DNA of 64,000 nucleotides from an uncultured Prevotellaceae bacterium (lineage in GTDB: Bacteria > Bacteroidota > Bacteroidia > Bacteroidales > Bacteroidaceae). The notes under the pieces were generated by a model, which saw only the letters and a list, made by a program, of their open reading frames with translations, was not told the DNA's origin and ran no database searches. Made by a program: the position numbers and the translations under genes. The stretch covers positions 1 to 64,000 of the forward strand of contig CACYQD010000012.1 of NCBI GenBank assembly GCA_902776475.1, read 5' to 3'. Every line of letters begins with the position of its first letter. The first letter of the stretch is position 1. This document shows, in pieces, positions 8,022 through 17,200 of the stretch.

Positions 8022-9044
8022 ATGAACAACGTATTCGTATATGTAGAAATTGAAGGCAGCCTGGTACAGGAAGTGTCCCAGGAATTGCTGACGAAAGGCC
8101 GCAAACTGGCCAATGAACTGGGCGTGGAGCTTCATGCTGTAGTCATCGGAACAGACATCAAGGGTAAGGTGGAAGACCAGATTCTGCCCTATGGAGTCGA
8201 TAAACTCTTCGTCTTCGACGGCGAAGGCCTGTTCCCCTACACCTCCGCTCCCCACACCGACATCGTGGTCAACTTGTTCAAGGAAGAGCAGCCCCAGATC
8301 TGTCTGATGGGTGCCACCGTCATCGGCCGTGACCTCGGCCCACGTGTCTCCTCCTCATTGACCAGCGGACTGACCGCTGACTGCACCGAACTGGAAATCG
8401 GCGACTATGAGGACAAGAAGAGCGAGAAGGTGTTCAAAAACCTGCTCTACCAGATCCGTCCCGCCTTCGGTGGCAATATCGTGGCCACCATCGTCAACCC
8501 TGAGCACCGTCCGCAGATGGCCACCGTGCGCTCGGGCGTGATGCAGAAGGCCATCTATGAGGGTGAGTGCAAGAAAGAGGTTGTTTATCCTGAGATCTCG
8601 AAATATGTGTCGGCTGAGGCCTTTGTCGTGAAGGTGCTCGACCACCATGTGGAGGCTGCCAAGCACAATCTCAAAGGTGCCCAGATCGTGGTGGCCGGTG
8701 GTTATGGCATGGGCTCGAAAGAAGGCTTCGACCTGTTGTTCGACCTGGCCAAGGTGCTCCACGCTGAGGTGGGTGCCTCCCGTGCCGCTGTGGATGCAGG
8801 ATTCTGCGACCACGACCGCCAAATCGGTCAGACGGGTGTCACCGTGCATCCTAAAGTGTATATCGCCTGCGGCATCTCCGGACAGATCCAGCACATCGCC
8901 GGTATGCAGGACTCTGGTATCATCATCTCGGTGAACAGCGATCCCGATGCTCCCATCAACAAGATTGCCGACTACGTGATTGTCGGAACGGTGGAAGAAG
9001 TCGTACCGAAGTTGATTAAATACTACAAGCAGAATTCGAAATAA
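8022..9044 (+). CDS. etfA: Electron transfer flavoprotein alpha subunit
   Basis: A 340-residue ETF alpha (FixB) subunit. The N-terminal half carries the nucleotide-hydrolase-like fold (GATVIGRDLGPRVSSSLTSG) and the C-terminal half the FAD-binding signature: VVAGGYGMGSKEGF, VGASRAAVDAG, IGQTGVTVHPKVYIACGISG and AGMQDSGIIISVNSDPDAPI. The frame is open from a TTG at 8013, but ATG 8022 (MNNVFVYVEIEG) is the natural start. It sits between etfB and a 57-residue membrane peptide whose ATG directly follows the etfA stop. Confidence 0.94.
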   Translation: MNNVFVYVEIEGSLVQEVSQELLTKGRKLANELGVELHAVVIGTDIKGKVEDQILPYGVDKLFVFDGEGLFPYTSAPHTDIVVNLFKEEQPQICLMGATVIGRDLGPRVSSSLTSGLTADCTELEIGDYEDKKSEKVFKNLLYQIRPAFGGNIVATIVNPEHRPQMATVRSGVMQKAIYEGECKKEVVYPEISKYVSAEAFVVKVLDHHVEAAKHNLKGAQIVVAGGYGMGSKEGFDLLFDLAKVLHAEVGASRAAVDAGFCDHDRQIGQTGVTVHPKVYIACGISGQIQHIAGMQDSGIIISVNSDPDAPINKIADYVIVGTVEEVVPKLIKYYKQNSK

Positions 9045-9218
9045 ATGAAAAAAGAAGTCTTATTTCTGATTCTCTATGCTGCATGCGTTGTGGTCTTGAT
9101 GTTTTTTTCTCTGCAAACAGACCATCCATTGTGGCGCAGAATATTGGACGAGGTATTTGCAATCTTCTTTGCAATACGTTTTTACGAAACCTTCAAAGAC
9201 TTCATCAATAAAAAATAA
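9045..9218 (+). CDS. 57-residue membrane peptide in the etf operon
   Basis: A complete small frame with its ATG immediately after the etfA TAA and its stop five bases before the acyl-CoA dehydrogenase start. The product begins MKKEVLFLILYAACVVVLMF, a clear membrane helix, then a short polar stretch (SLQTDHPLWRR) and a second amphipathic or membrane segment (ILDEVFAIFFAIRFYETF) ending in KDFINKK. The spacing and the lack of any other use of these bases argue that it is real. The function is unknown; being placed between ETF and its dehydrogenase suggests a membrane-docking role, which is inference only. Confidence 0.7.
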   Translation: MKKEVLFLILYAACVVVLMFFSLQTDHPLWRRILDEVFAIFFAIRFYETFKDFINKK

Positions 9219-9223
9219 GAATT

Positions 9224-10930
9224 ATGGCAAACTATTATAGTGACCACCCAGAGATCGCGTTCCACCTGGACCATCCCCTGATGAAGCGCATCGTTGACCT
9301 GAAAGAGCGCGGCTATGCCGACGCAGCACAATATCCCGATGCTCCTATCGATTATGAGGACGCCATCGAGAACTACAAGCGCATACTCGACATCACCGGC
9401 GACGTGGCCGCCAATATCCTGGAGCCCAACTCGGAGAGCGTGGACCTCGAGGGACCGCATTTGGAGAAAGGACGTATGATCTACGCCTCGAAGACCTTCG
9501 AGAACATCGATGCCACTCGCAAAGCCGGACTGCACGGCGTGTCGATGCCCCGCCGCTATGGCGGTCTGAACCTGCCCAACGTGACCTTCTCAATGCTCAG
9601 CGAGGTGATTTCGGCTGCCGATGCCGGTTTCCAGAACATCTGGAGCCTGCAGAGCTGCATCGACACTCTTTATGAGTTCGGCTCCGAGGAGCAGCGCCAG
9701 AAATACATCCCCCGCGTATGTGCCGGAGAGTCGATGTCAATGGACCTCACCGAACCCGATGCAGGCAGCGACTTGCAGCGCGTGATGCTGAAAGCCACCT
9801 TTGACGAGAAGGAGAACTGCTGGCGCCTCAACGGCGTGAAGCGCTTCATCACCAACGGTGACTCTGACATCCACCTGGTGCTTGCCCGCTCGGAAGAAGG
9901 CACCCGCGACGGCCGCGGCCTGTCGATGTTCATCTACGACAAGCGCAACGGCGGCGTCGATGTGCGCCACATCGAGCACAAACTCGGTATCCATGGTTCT
10001 CCCACCTGCGAGCTCACCTACAAGAACGCCAAGGCTGAACTCTGTGGCAGCACCCGTCTGGGACTGATCAAGTATGTGATGGCCCTGATGAACGGTGCCC
10101 GTCTGGGTATCGCCGCACAGAGCGTGGGCGTGGAACAGGAAGCCTACAACGAGGGACTGAAATATGCCAAGGAGCGTCAGCAATTCGGCCAGAAGATCAT
10201 CGAATTCCCGGCTGTCTATGACATGCTGTCAAGGATGAAGGCCAAACTCGACGCCGGCCGCTCATTGCTCTACCAGACCGCCCGCTACGTGGATATCTAC
10301 AAGGCATTGGAAGATATTCAGCGCGACGCCAAACTGTCGGCTGAGGAGCGCCAAGAACTGAAGAAATACACCCGTCTGGCTGATGCCTTCACGCCGCTGG
10401 CCAAGGGCATGAACTCAGAATACGCCAACCAGAACGCCTACGACGCCATCTCCATCCATGGCGGTTCGGGCTTCATCATGGAGTACAAGAGCCAGCGCCT
10501 CTACCGCGACGCACGCATTTTCTCCATTTATGAGGGAACCACCCAGCTCCAGGTCGTGGCTGCCTTGCGCTACATCACCAATGGCACCTACCTCTCGATC
10601 ATCAAGGAGATGCTCGAGGCTGAGGTGGCCGATGGCCTGAAGGCGCTGAAGACCCGCGTGGAGGCCTTGGTGGCCAAATACGAGGAGGTGCTGGGCGAGG
10701 TGAAAGCCGAGAACAACCAGGAGAAGATCGACTTCGTGGCCCGTCGTCTCTATGAGATGACCGCCGACATCATCATGTCGCTGCTGATTCTCGACGATGC
10801 CACCCGTTCTCCCGAACTCTTCGAGCGGAGCGCCAACGTCTATGTGCGCCATGCAGAAGCCGAATGCTGCGGCCACTATGACTTCATCAAGAACCTGAAG
10901 GTGGAAGACCTGGAATTCTACAAGGCCTGA
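9224..10930 (+). CDS. Acyl-CoA dehydrogenase
   Basis: A 568-residue FAD enzyme that oxidises acyl-CoA to enoyl-CoA and passes electrons to ETF, or runs in reverse. Family signatures are SMDLTEPDAGSDL (FAD/acyl site), VKRFITNGDSD, LGIHGSPTCEL, the AKERQQFGQKI signature and YDAISIHGGSGF, with the likely catalytic base E437 in IYEGTTQL. It is longer than the usual 380-residue enzymes, with a helical C-terminal extension of about 110 residues (MLEAEVADGLKALKTRVEAL onward). The operon contains no thiolase or crotonase, so the substrate cannot be named. A strong terminator follows. Confidence 0.92.
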   Translation: MANYYSDHPEIAFHLDHPLMKRIVDLKERGYADAAQYPDAPIDYEDAIENYKRILDITGDVAANILEPNSESVDLEGPHLEKGRMIYASKTFENIDATRKAGLHGVSMPRRYGGLNLPNVTFSMLSEVISAADAGFQNIWSLQSCIDTLYEFGSEEQRQKYIPRVCAGESMSMDLTEPDAGSDLQRVMLKATFDEKENCWRLNGVKRFITNGDSDIHLVLARSEEGTRDGRGLSMFIYDKRNGGVDVRHIEHKLGIHGSPTCELTYKNAKAELCGSTRLGLIKYVMALMNGARLGIAAQSVGVEQEAYNEGLKYAKERQQFGQKIIEFPAVYDMLSRMKAKLDAGRSLLYQTARYVDIYKALEDIQRDAKLSAEERQELKKYTRLADAFTPLAKGMNSEYANQNAYDAISIHGGSGFIMEYKSQRLYRDARIFSIYEGTTQLQVVAALRYITNGTYLSIIKEMLEAEVADGLKALKTRVEALVAKYEEVLGEVKAENNQEKIDFVARRLYEMTADIIMSLLILDDATRSPELFERSANVYVRHAEAECCGHYDFIKNLKVEDLEFYKA

Positions 10931-10953
10931 CCCCTTCACAACACACTACACGA

Positions 10954-10980
10954 CCCCTCTCTTCTCAGAGAGGGGTTTCT
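10954..10980 (+). terminator. Terminator of the etf/acyl-CoA dehydrogenase operon
   Basis: CCCCTCTC (10954-10961) pairs with GAGAGGGG (10968-10975) over a six-base loop and is followed by TTTCTATT. Confidence 0.8.
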
Positions 10981-11011
10981 ATTACACATCCCGTTATAAT
11001 ACACATCCCAC

Positions 11012-12577
11012 ATGCAAAGTCCCTTGTCGTCAGGCAATGTCAAGGTGTTCGCCGCACTCACCTTGTTTGCCTCCATCCTGCTACTGTTCATCTCCCCTGA
11101 CTCCTATACGCACGACGTGTTTGAGCGGGTGGACTCAGCTTGTTTCTTCACCGGAGGAAAGGCATGGATGAACGGCATGGTGCCCTATGTGGACTTCACG
11201 GATTCCAAAGGCCCGCTGCTCTGGCTGATTTACGGCATCGGCTATCTGCTGAGCCATTACAACTACATCGGGGTGTTCTGGATCAGCTGCCTTTGGTATG
11301 GCTGCACGTTCTACCTCACCTATCTGACTTTCGGCATCTTCCTGTCCGACAAAAAACAATGCCTGTTGGGCACGGCGGTCATGTGCCTCGCCTTTTTCAT
11401 GCCGGTCATGCACTATGAGGTCAGGGCTGAGGACTTCTGCCAGCCATTCATCATGCTCTCGCTCTACCATACGGCCAGGATGCTCTATGGCAAAGAAAGA
11501 TATCAGACGGCAAAGGCGGTCAACAACTCGTTTTTTGCCCTGGGACTCTCTTTCGCCGCCCTGGTGCTCATCAAGTTCAGCATCGCGGCCATGCAGTCGG
11601 CATTCATCCTCTACGCCTTCTACCACCTGATCCGCTCGAAGCGCTCAATCATCATTCCCTTCTGCGCCTCGGCAGCCGGAGCATTTGCCCTCTGCCTGCC
11701 CTTTCTGGTCTATTTCCTCATCACCGGCAGCCTCACGGCATTCATTCAGGAGTATTTCCTCAACACGCTCCAGACCGTGAGTCCCCAGCAGAGTTTCCTC
11801 GGCGCTTATTATGACGAGTGCATGGACGCATGGACCAACTACCCGGTGGTATTCGTCATGCTGACATTGCTCATCGTGGGATGCGTGGCCATTATGCCCC
11901 GTCTGGGAAAATACCGTCTGTTTCCCCTGTTCACCACACTGTTTTTCTTCGCCTTGGCCATGAAGCATCACGGACTGGTACATTATTTCAGTGCCGTGGC
12001 CTTCGGACTGACATTCCTCGTGGCCGCCGTGCTCCAATGGCTCCGTCCAAAGGTCAGCCGTGCCGGCCTGGCCATCTCCTTCCTTTGCCTCATGGTGCTG
12101 TGCACCTTCGGAGCTCAGATCAAGAGAACGGAGTTCCATGTCTATTTCTGGGAAAATGATGTGAGGAGGAAAGTGTATTACGACATGGCCTGTCTGATCT
12201 CACAGGTGGAGAAAGCCGGTGTATTCAATGCCTGGGGATGCGGCAACGGCATAGAGACACTGCCGGATGCCCTGCCCGGTTCAAAGCACTGGATCTATCA
12301 GTTGGGATCGACGGAAGAGATGCATGATGCCCATGTTGAGGAACTGTGCTCACGACAGCCTGACTTCGTCTTCCTGCGTTCAGAGGAGTCCATCCTCCGT
12401 CTGGGGATGACGCTCCAGTCACTCGACTCCATCGGTTATCATTGCTGTTACGACTGGGCGACACGTGGCGTGCGGCATTATCTCTACACAAAACATGACG
12501 TGAAGCTGCCCGCACAGTCCGTCACGCCCAGTGATTGGGACATCCTGCTGAAGAGAAAGCCCTTCAGCGGCAGATAG
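11012..12577 (+). CDS. GT-C-like multi-pass membrane protein
   Basis: A 521-residue protein with about ten to twelve membrane helices and a soluble C-terminal part of about 130 residues. The first loop, DVFERVDSACFFTGGKAWMN followed by GMVPYVDFTDSKGPLLW, has the acidic first-loop pattern and the later KGPL segment seen in dolichol/undecaprenyl-phosphate-sugar transferases of the GT39/ArnT type, so a role in moving a sugar from a lipid carrier to an envelope target is likely. No exact substrate can be given. It stands alone, after the etf terminator, and its 3' end overlaps the convergent dacB gene by 14 bases. Confidence 0.65.
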   Translation: MQSPLSSGNVKVFAALTLFASILLLFISPDSYTHDVFERVDSACFFTGGKAWMNGMVPYVDFTDSKGPLLWLIYGIGYLLSHYNYIGVFWISCLWYGCTFYLTYLTFGIFLSDKKQCLLGTAVMCLAFFMPVMHYEVRAEDFCQPFIMLSLYHTARMLYGKERYQTAKAVNNSFFALGLSFAALVLIKFSIAAMQSAFILYAFYHLIRSKRSIIIPFCASAAGAFALCLPFLVYFLITGSLTAFIQEYFLNTLQTVSPQQSFLGAYYDECMDAWTNYPVVFVMLTLLIVGCVAIMPRLGKYRLFPLFTTLFFFALAMKHHGLVHYFSAVAFGLTFLVAAVLQWLRPKVSRAGLAISFLCLMVLCTFGAQIKRTEFHVYFWENDVRRKVYYDMACLISQVEKAGVFNAWGCGNGIETLPDALPGSKHWIYQLGSTEEMHDAHVEELCSRQPDFVFLRSEESILRLGMTLQSLDSIGYHCCYDWATRGVRHYLYTKHDVKLPAQSVTPSDWDILLKRKPFSGR

Positions 12578-13784
12578 CATCACAGATCTGATCCTGGAAG
12601 GCACGGCCGTCGGAAGCCTTCACCAGTCCTTGATTGAGGATGGCGAAGCACAAAGTGTGGCCATTGGCAGCCTGACAATAGCCACCCAAAGTGGATACCC
12701 CGCTCACCGTCCCGGTCTTGGCATGCACATTTCCCCTGCATGCCCCCTTGGTCATGCGGTTCTCCAGCGTGCCATCGACGCCCGCCACAGGCAGGGCAGG
12801 ATACAAATGGTCATAGATTTCCCGATTGTCGTAGGCGTAGCGCAACAGCCGCACAATCATCTCTGCCGTGACGTAATTATAGAGTGAGAGCCCGCTGCCG
12901 TCGGCGATGGTATAGTCGAGAGGATCAAGGCCCAAACGGTAGAGCAGGCGTTTGACGGCTCCCGAAGCATCGCTGGCCTTGCCGGGACTGGTGGAATTGG
13001 CAGAAGCAATCTGATAAAACATCGACTCTGCGTATAGGTTGTCGCTCTGTTTCATCATCCTCGTCAGAATCTTGTCTATCCCGCTGCTGTATCTGAGTAT
13101 CTCCGTACATCCCTGGGGCACCTTTCCCCGTCCGAGGATTGCGTCGACAGCTATGCCCTGCCCTTTCAACTCCTGAAGAAACACCGACATAAACTGGTCC
13201 TTCTTATCGACGAGCAAGGGCGTGAGCCGGTCGTTGTCATCATCCCAGCACCATCCGCTGCCATAGCTGAGGGTGTCTTTCATGGTGAGGTCGGCCACAA
13301 TCTCACCGCGGATGCAACGGATGCCGAACGCCTTGATATTCGCTGCGATGTCACGGATGTCATCCTTCGTCAGGGTAGGATCAAACCCGCCCACGCAGTA
13401 TAGGCTGCCTCTCAGCGTGTCGCCGGCTAGCGTCCCCTTATAGCAGAAACTCGTATGATAGCCGTAGTCGCCGCCCAACAGGTCGAGGGCAGTGATGGAG
13501 GTGACCAGTTTCATGACAGAGGCCGGACGCAGACGGTGACGCTCATTCCGGGTATAGACAACCTGGTTGTCGGTCAGGTCATAGACCATCAGTCCGATCT
13601 GGGTGGTCTGGAGCAGTTTGTCATACATCAGGTAGTCAAGCCGCTGGCGAACTTCCTCCATCCAAAGCGACTGCTGCGGAGTCCTGTCCTCAATAGAGGC
13701 GTTCTGCGTGAAGACCACCTCCTGGGCCGCTGCATGAAACGGCATCAGAAGGACCAATGCAAACAAGAAGGTATAGTATCTCAT
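12564..13784 (-). CDS. dacB: D-alanyl-D-alanine carboxypeptidase/endopeptidase (PBP4, S13 family)
   Basis: A 406-residue exported serine peptidase acting on peptidoglycan cross-links in the periplasm. The signal peptide is residues 1-20 (cut after AAA-QE). The penicillin-binding motifs are S89-V-M-K92, S247-D-N249 and K356-T-G358 (AKTGTVSG). It is shorter than E. coli DacB (477 residues), suggesting a reduced insert between the SxxK and SxN motifs. It follows the PH-domain gene with a four-base overlap, so the two are coupled. Confidence 0.9.
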   Translation of the reverse strand: MRYYTFLFALVLLMPFHAAAQEVVFTQNASIEDRTPQQSLWMEEVRQRLDYLMYDKLLQTTQIGLMVYDLTDNQVVYTRNERHRLRPASVMKLVTSITALDLLGGDYGYHTSFCYKGTLAGDTLRGSLYCVGGFDPTLTKDDIRDIAANIKAFGIRCIRGEIVADLTMKDTLSYGSGWCWDDDNDRLTPLLVDKKDQFMSVFLQELKGQGIAVDAILGRGKVPQGCTEILRYSSGIDKILTRMMKQSDNLYAESMFYQIASANSTSPGKASDASGAVKRLLYRLGLDPLDYTIADGSGLSLYNYVTAEMIVRLLRYAYDNREIYDHLYPALPVAGVDGTLENRMTKGACRGNVHAKTGTVSGVSTLGGYCQAANGHTLCFAILNQGLVKASDGRAFQDQICDAICR

Positions 13785-14182
13785 TTTCCAATCATGTTTA
13801 GTCGTTTTCTCACTTCCCTGACAAACTCCTCGGGACGTTCGGGCTGGATGCTGACCAACCTATGGCGGCCATGTTCGATGAGCATGTAACGTGTCAATCC
13901 AAACGGGGTTTTCCTGACCTCCACCCTGATGATCTCCTCCAGGGGAATGCGGAGGCGTTTGGAGAACCTGCCCTTATTGACCTCCAGCACACCGTCATCG
14001 CTCAACGTATAGGAGGAATGCACCATCCGCTCAATCATCACCACGTCGAGACAGACCAACAGGAATGCAACGAGGGCCATGGCGGATGACCGCTGCCAGA
14101 AGAAATAGAGGGCGAAGCCTGCCACCACGATGGTCATCAGCAGTTCAGGCCAGTTCATCTGATGTTGAAAAGTCCTTTTCAT
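13781..14182 (-). CDS. Small membrane protein with bacterial PH-like domain
   Basis: A 133-residue protein with two membrane helices (residues about 13-29 and 34-50) followed by a beta-rich domain (YTLSDDGVLEVNKGRFSKRL, IPLEEIIRVEVRKTP, YMLIEHGRHRLVSIQPERPEE) that matches the bacterial PH / YdbT-type pattern. The cytoplasmic PH part may bind a partner or lipid headgroup, but nothing points to a definite job. It overlaps dacB by four bases (ATGA) and sits 19 bases after the sprA stop, so it may be transcribed with both. Confidence 0.7.
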   Translation of the reverse strand: MKRTFQHQMNWPELLMTIVVAGFALYFFWQRSSAMALVAFLLVCLDVVMIERMVHSSYTLSDDGVLEVNKGRFSKRLRIPLEEIIRVEVRKTPFGLTRYMLIEHGRHRLVSIQPERPEEFVREVRKRLNMIGK

Positions 14183-14201
14183 CCTTGGTCTGTTTGTCGC
14201 A

Positions 14202-17200
14202 TCACCGGGTCAGCGAGAATTTCATGCTCAGGCCGAAGTCTCGCGTGGTCGTCGGATAACTGTTGCTGGTGAGCAAGGGGGTATTGGTCTGCTGGTCGTA
14301 GTAGAAACTCAGGGTCATCAGCCTGGAAAGGGTGTAGTCGGCGTTGAAGGAGAACTTGAAGGCGGTGTTGCCGCTGCTTGCCGAACTGGTCATCGATGCG
14401 ATGTCACGGGTGATGTTGGCCTGCTTCCGGTAGGACAGGTCAAACCTCAGGTTGAGATCGTGGTTGAGGCTGCGGGTGCCGCCTGTGCGGTTTTGGTTCT
14501 GGTTTGTCTGGTTGTTGTTCTTATCGTCCTTTCCGCCGGTGTTCTTCCCTCCCTTTACCTTGCGGTGGTTGCCGCCGCCGAAGAGTTTGAAGTCATTGAT
14601 CTTGTATCCCATGCCCACAACCCAGTCATGGCTGGTGTTCTCATTGAGCTGCACACTGGTGGTGCTGAGGTTGACCACACGCGTCGAACGATATTCCAAC
14701 TTGCAGGTGAGGTTGTTCTGCAAGGTCACATCCACGCCGAGCAATGGGGAGAACTGCTCATTGAGGCTGGCCGTCGAGATGTTGAACATGCTGCTGGGCA
14801 CAGGGTTGCTGGTGGTGGCATCGGTGATGAATCCCAAGTCGCCCATGTATTCGCGCCATGTGCTGAAACTGGCATAGGAGCCGATGGCGAAGATGCTCTT
14901 GTAGGTATGGTTGATATTGACGCTCTTGAAGAGTTCCTTGAAGGGCGAGAGTTTGCCCAGTCCACTGTAGCGCAACGTCCAGTTGGGCAGCAACCGGCTC
15001 AGCGTGGGGAAAAGATCCAGTGAATGGCCGCTCATGCTGGTGTATGTCGAGAGGAAGGCCGGAATCATGACATCTGCGCTGTAGAGCCCCACCCCACCGT
15101 TGGCGGGATCGTAGGTCTGACCGGCGAGCGGAGTGCCCACGGGATAGATGGCACCGGCGTATTTCGCCTCCACCCTGTTGCGGAAACCTTCCAGCGAACG
15201 GCAGAATTTCTCGAAGGTGGCGGAGTGATAACCGTCAGTGGCATTGCCCATGCTTTCAAAGGCGGTGCCGATGGAGATGGTCGTCATGGTGAACTGTCCG
15301 CTCCGGGTGGTCGGCGTTCCCTCATACATATAGAGGATGCTCCTGGCATCTGTCTCTGTACGGCTGGCATTGAGGTCAATCTTCAGGTCACGGGCGGGCT
15401 CAAGTGTCATCTTCAACTGCAGGTCACGGGTGAGGTTGGTCGTGGCGGGTGTGGCGACATTGTCATTCATGAGGAGCCAGTTGTTCTCCCTGGCCTTGCT
15501 GATGTAATCCTCATCGGTGAGACCGAAGGCGAAGTCGAGTCCCGGACTCATGATGTCGCCTCCGCGCTGTCCGAAGGCCTTGCCGATGGTGGGCATGAAA
15601 CCTGGCAGCGACATACCTCTCGTGTTACGGTAAGTGAAACTGACGTTCCTCACCATCATCAGTCCGCGGGCGATGACCTGGGCGGTCTTGTACCAAGCCT
15701 TGTCGTCGAGGGGCTCTTTGGGCGTGACGGAGAGTTTGAGCGTGACGGCAGAGTCGGCCTTGTTAAACACCTTGATCTTGTTGTCATCCACGACCTTGTA
15801 TTTCAGCGGCATGCTCTTGCCGTCCTTGTCTTTGGCGGAGACGATGAGCCGGCGGCTCTTCTTGCTGTGGGTCACCACCAGGAAGGTGTCGGCCTTGATG
15901 ACGATTTCCTTCTCAAAGGTGTTCTTATTCTTGGGCAGTTGGGCCTTCTGCTTGTCATCTGCGGTTTTTCCCTTCTCGTCCTTGCCATCTTTGGCATCCT
16001 TTCCGTCCTTGGCGTCTGATTTCTTGGTCTGCGCCTTGCTGGCAGGTGTCTGTTTCTTCTTGGCCGACTGCGCGTTCGACAGGTTTTTGTTGAAACGCTC
16101 GTTGGTCTTCTTCAGGAACGGTACATGGTCGTAGAGTTTCTGCAGGTTAAACGAGCTGTTGATGTTGAAGGTACGGTCATTGGTGATGGTGTTGCCCAGC
16201 GAGGTTCCGTCCTCAAGGTCGGTGCCGCGCACCCAACGGTAGTTGGAGTTATAGGACAAATCGGCGGTGAGCCAGTCGAAGATGGGAATCAGGTTCAGCG
16301 GCACGTGATAGGAGGCCGTGAAGTTCTGGCCGTAGTCGAGGGGTTCTCCGAAACTCTTGATGGAGGTCCACACGGAGTCTTTCCATGCCGTATACTGGTC
16401 TGGATAGAGGTCTTTGTTGACTGGTGTGTAGGGTTCCTCGATTTCGGCATGCGTACCGCTGTTGAATGTCATGTGGAGGTTCTTGGTGAAGTCCCATCGC
16501 AGTGAGAATTCTCTGTTCCAGAGGAACTGCTCGCTGAACGACAGGGGCAGTTGCGAGTCAAGCAGGTTTTCGACGTCACGTTCCTGCAGTTCATAGTAGT
16601 AGCGCCTGATGTCGGTGTTGAACGTGATGTTCTGCGGGAGGTAGTTCAGGCCAAAACGCTTGGCGATCTCAAGCCATTTCGACTTCGACTTGATTTTCTT
16701 GAAGGGTTCCCACGACTTGTAAACCGGTGTCCAGGAATAGGACAACGAACCGTTCCAGTTGTCCTCGTTCTCAAAGACGGTGGTCTCGCCCGTCGTGTGG
16801 CTGTGGGAATGGCTGTAGGAGAACGAGAAGTTGGCGGGGTCATACGGCATGGGGTGTCCCTTGGTCTGGATACCCACACGGACGTTGGACAACGAGAAGT
16901 TGGTGTTGGTGACCTTGGTGACGGCGATGGACTCCACGGAGTCTCGCTCTTGCTTCGAACCCATGGCCTCGAGTGCGTCGTCGAGTTCCATATCCGTGTC
17001 GAGGGGGTTGTACTTGGGTTTGGTCTTCTCCTTGGTCACCGAGTAATAGAGGGGTGCGCTGACTTTGGCCTTGTCGGGGAAGAATTTTCCGAGTTCGAAA
17101 TTGGCGGTCATGGTGAAGTTCTGCTCGGTGTCCTGGGCTCTTGAAGCCACGCCGTCCTCGAGTCCTCCGAAGCCCTCTGTATGATATCTTCCGGCCATGT

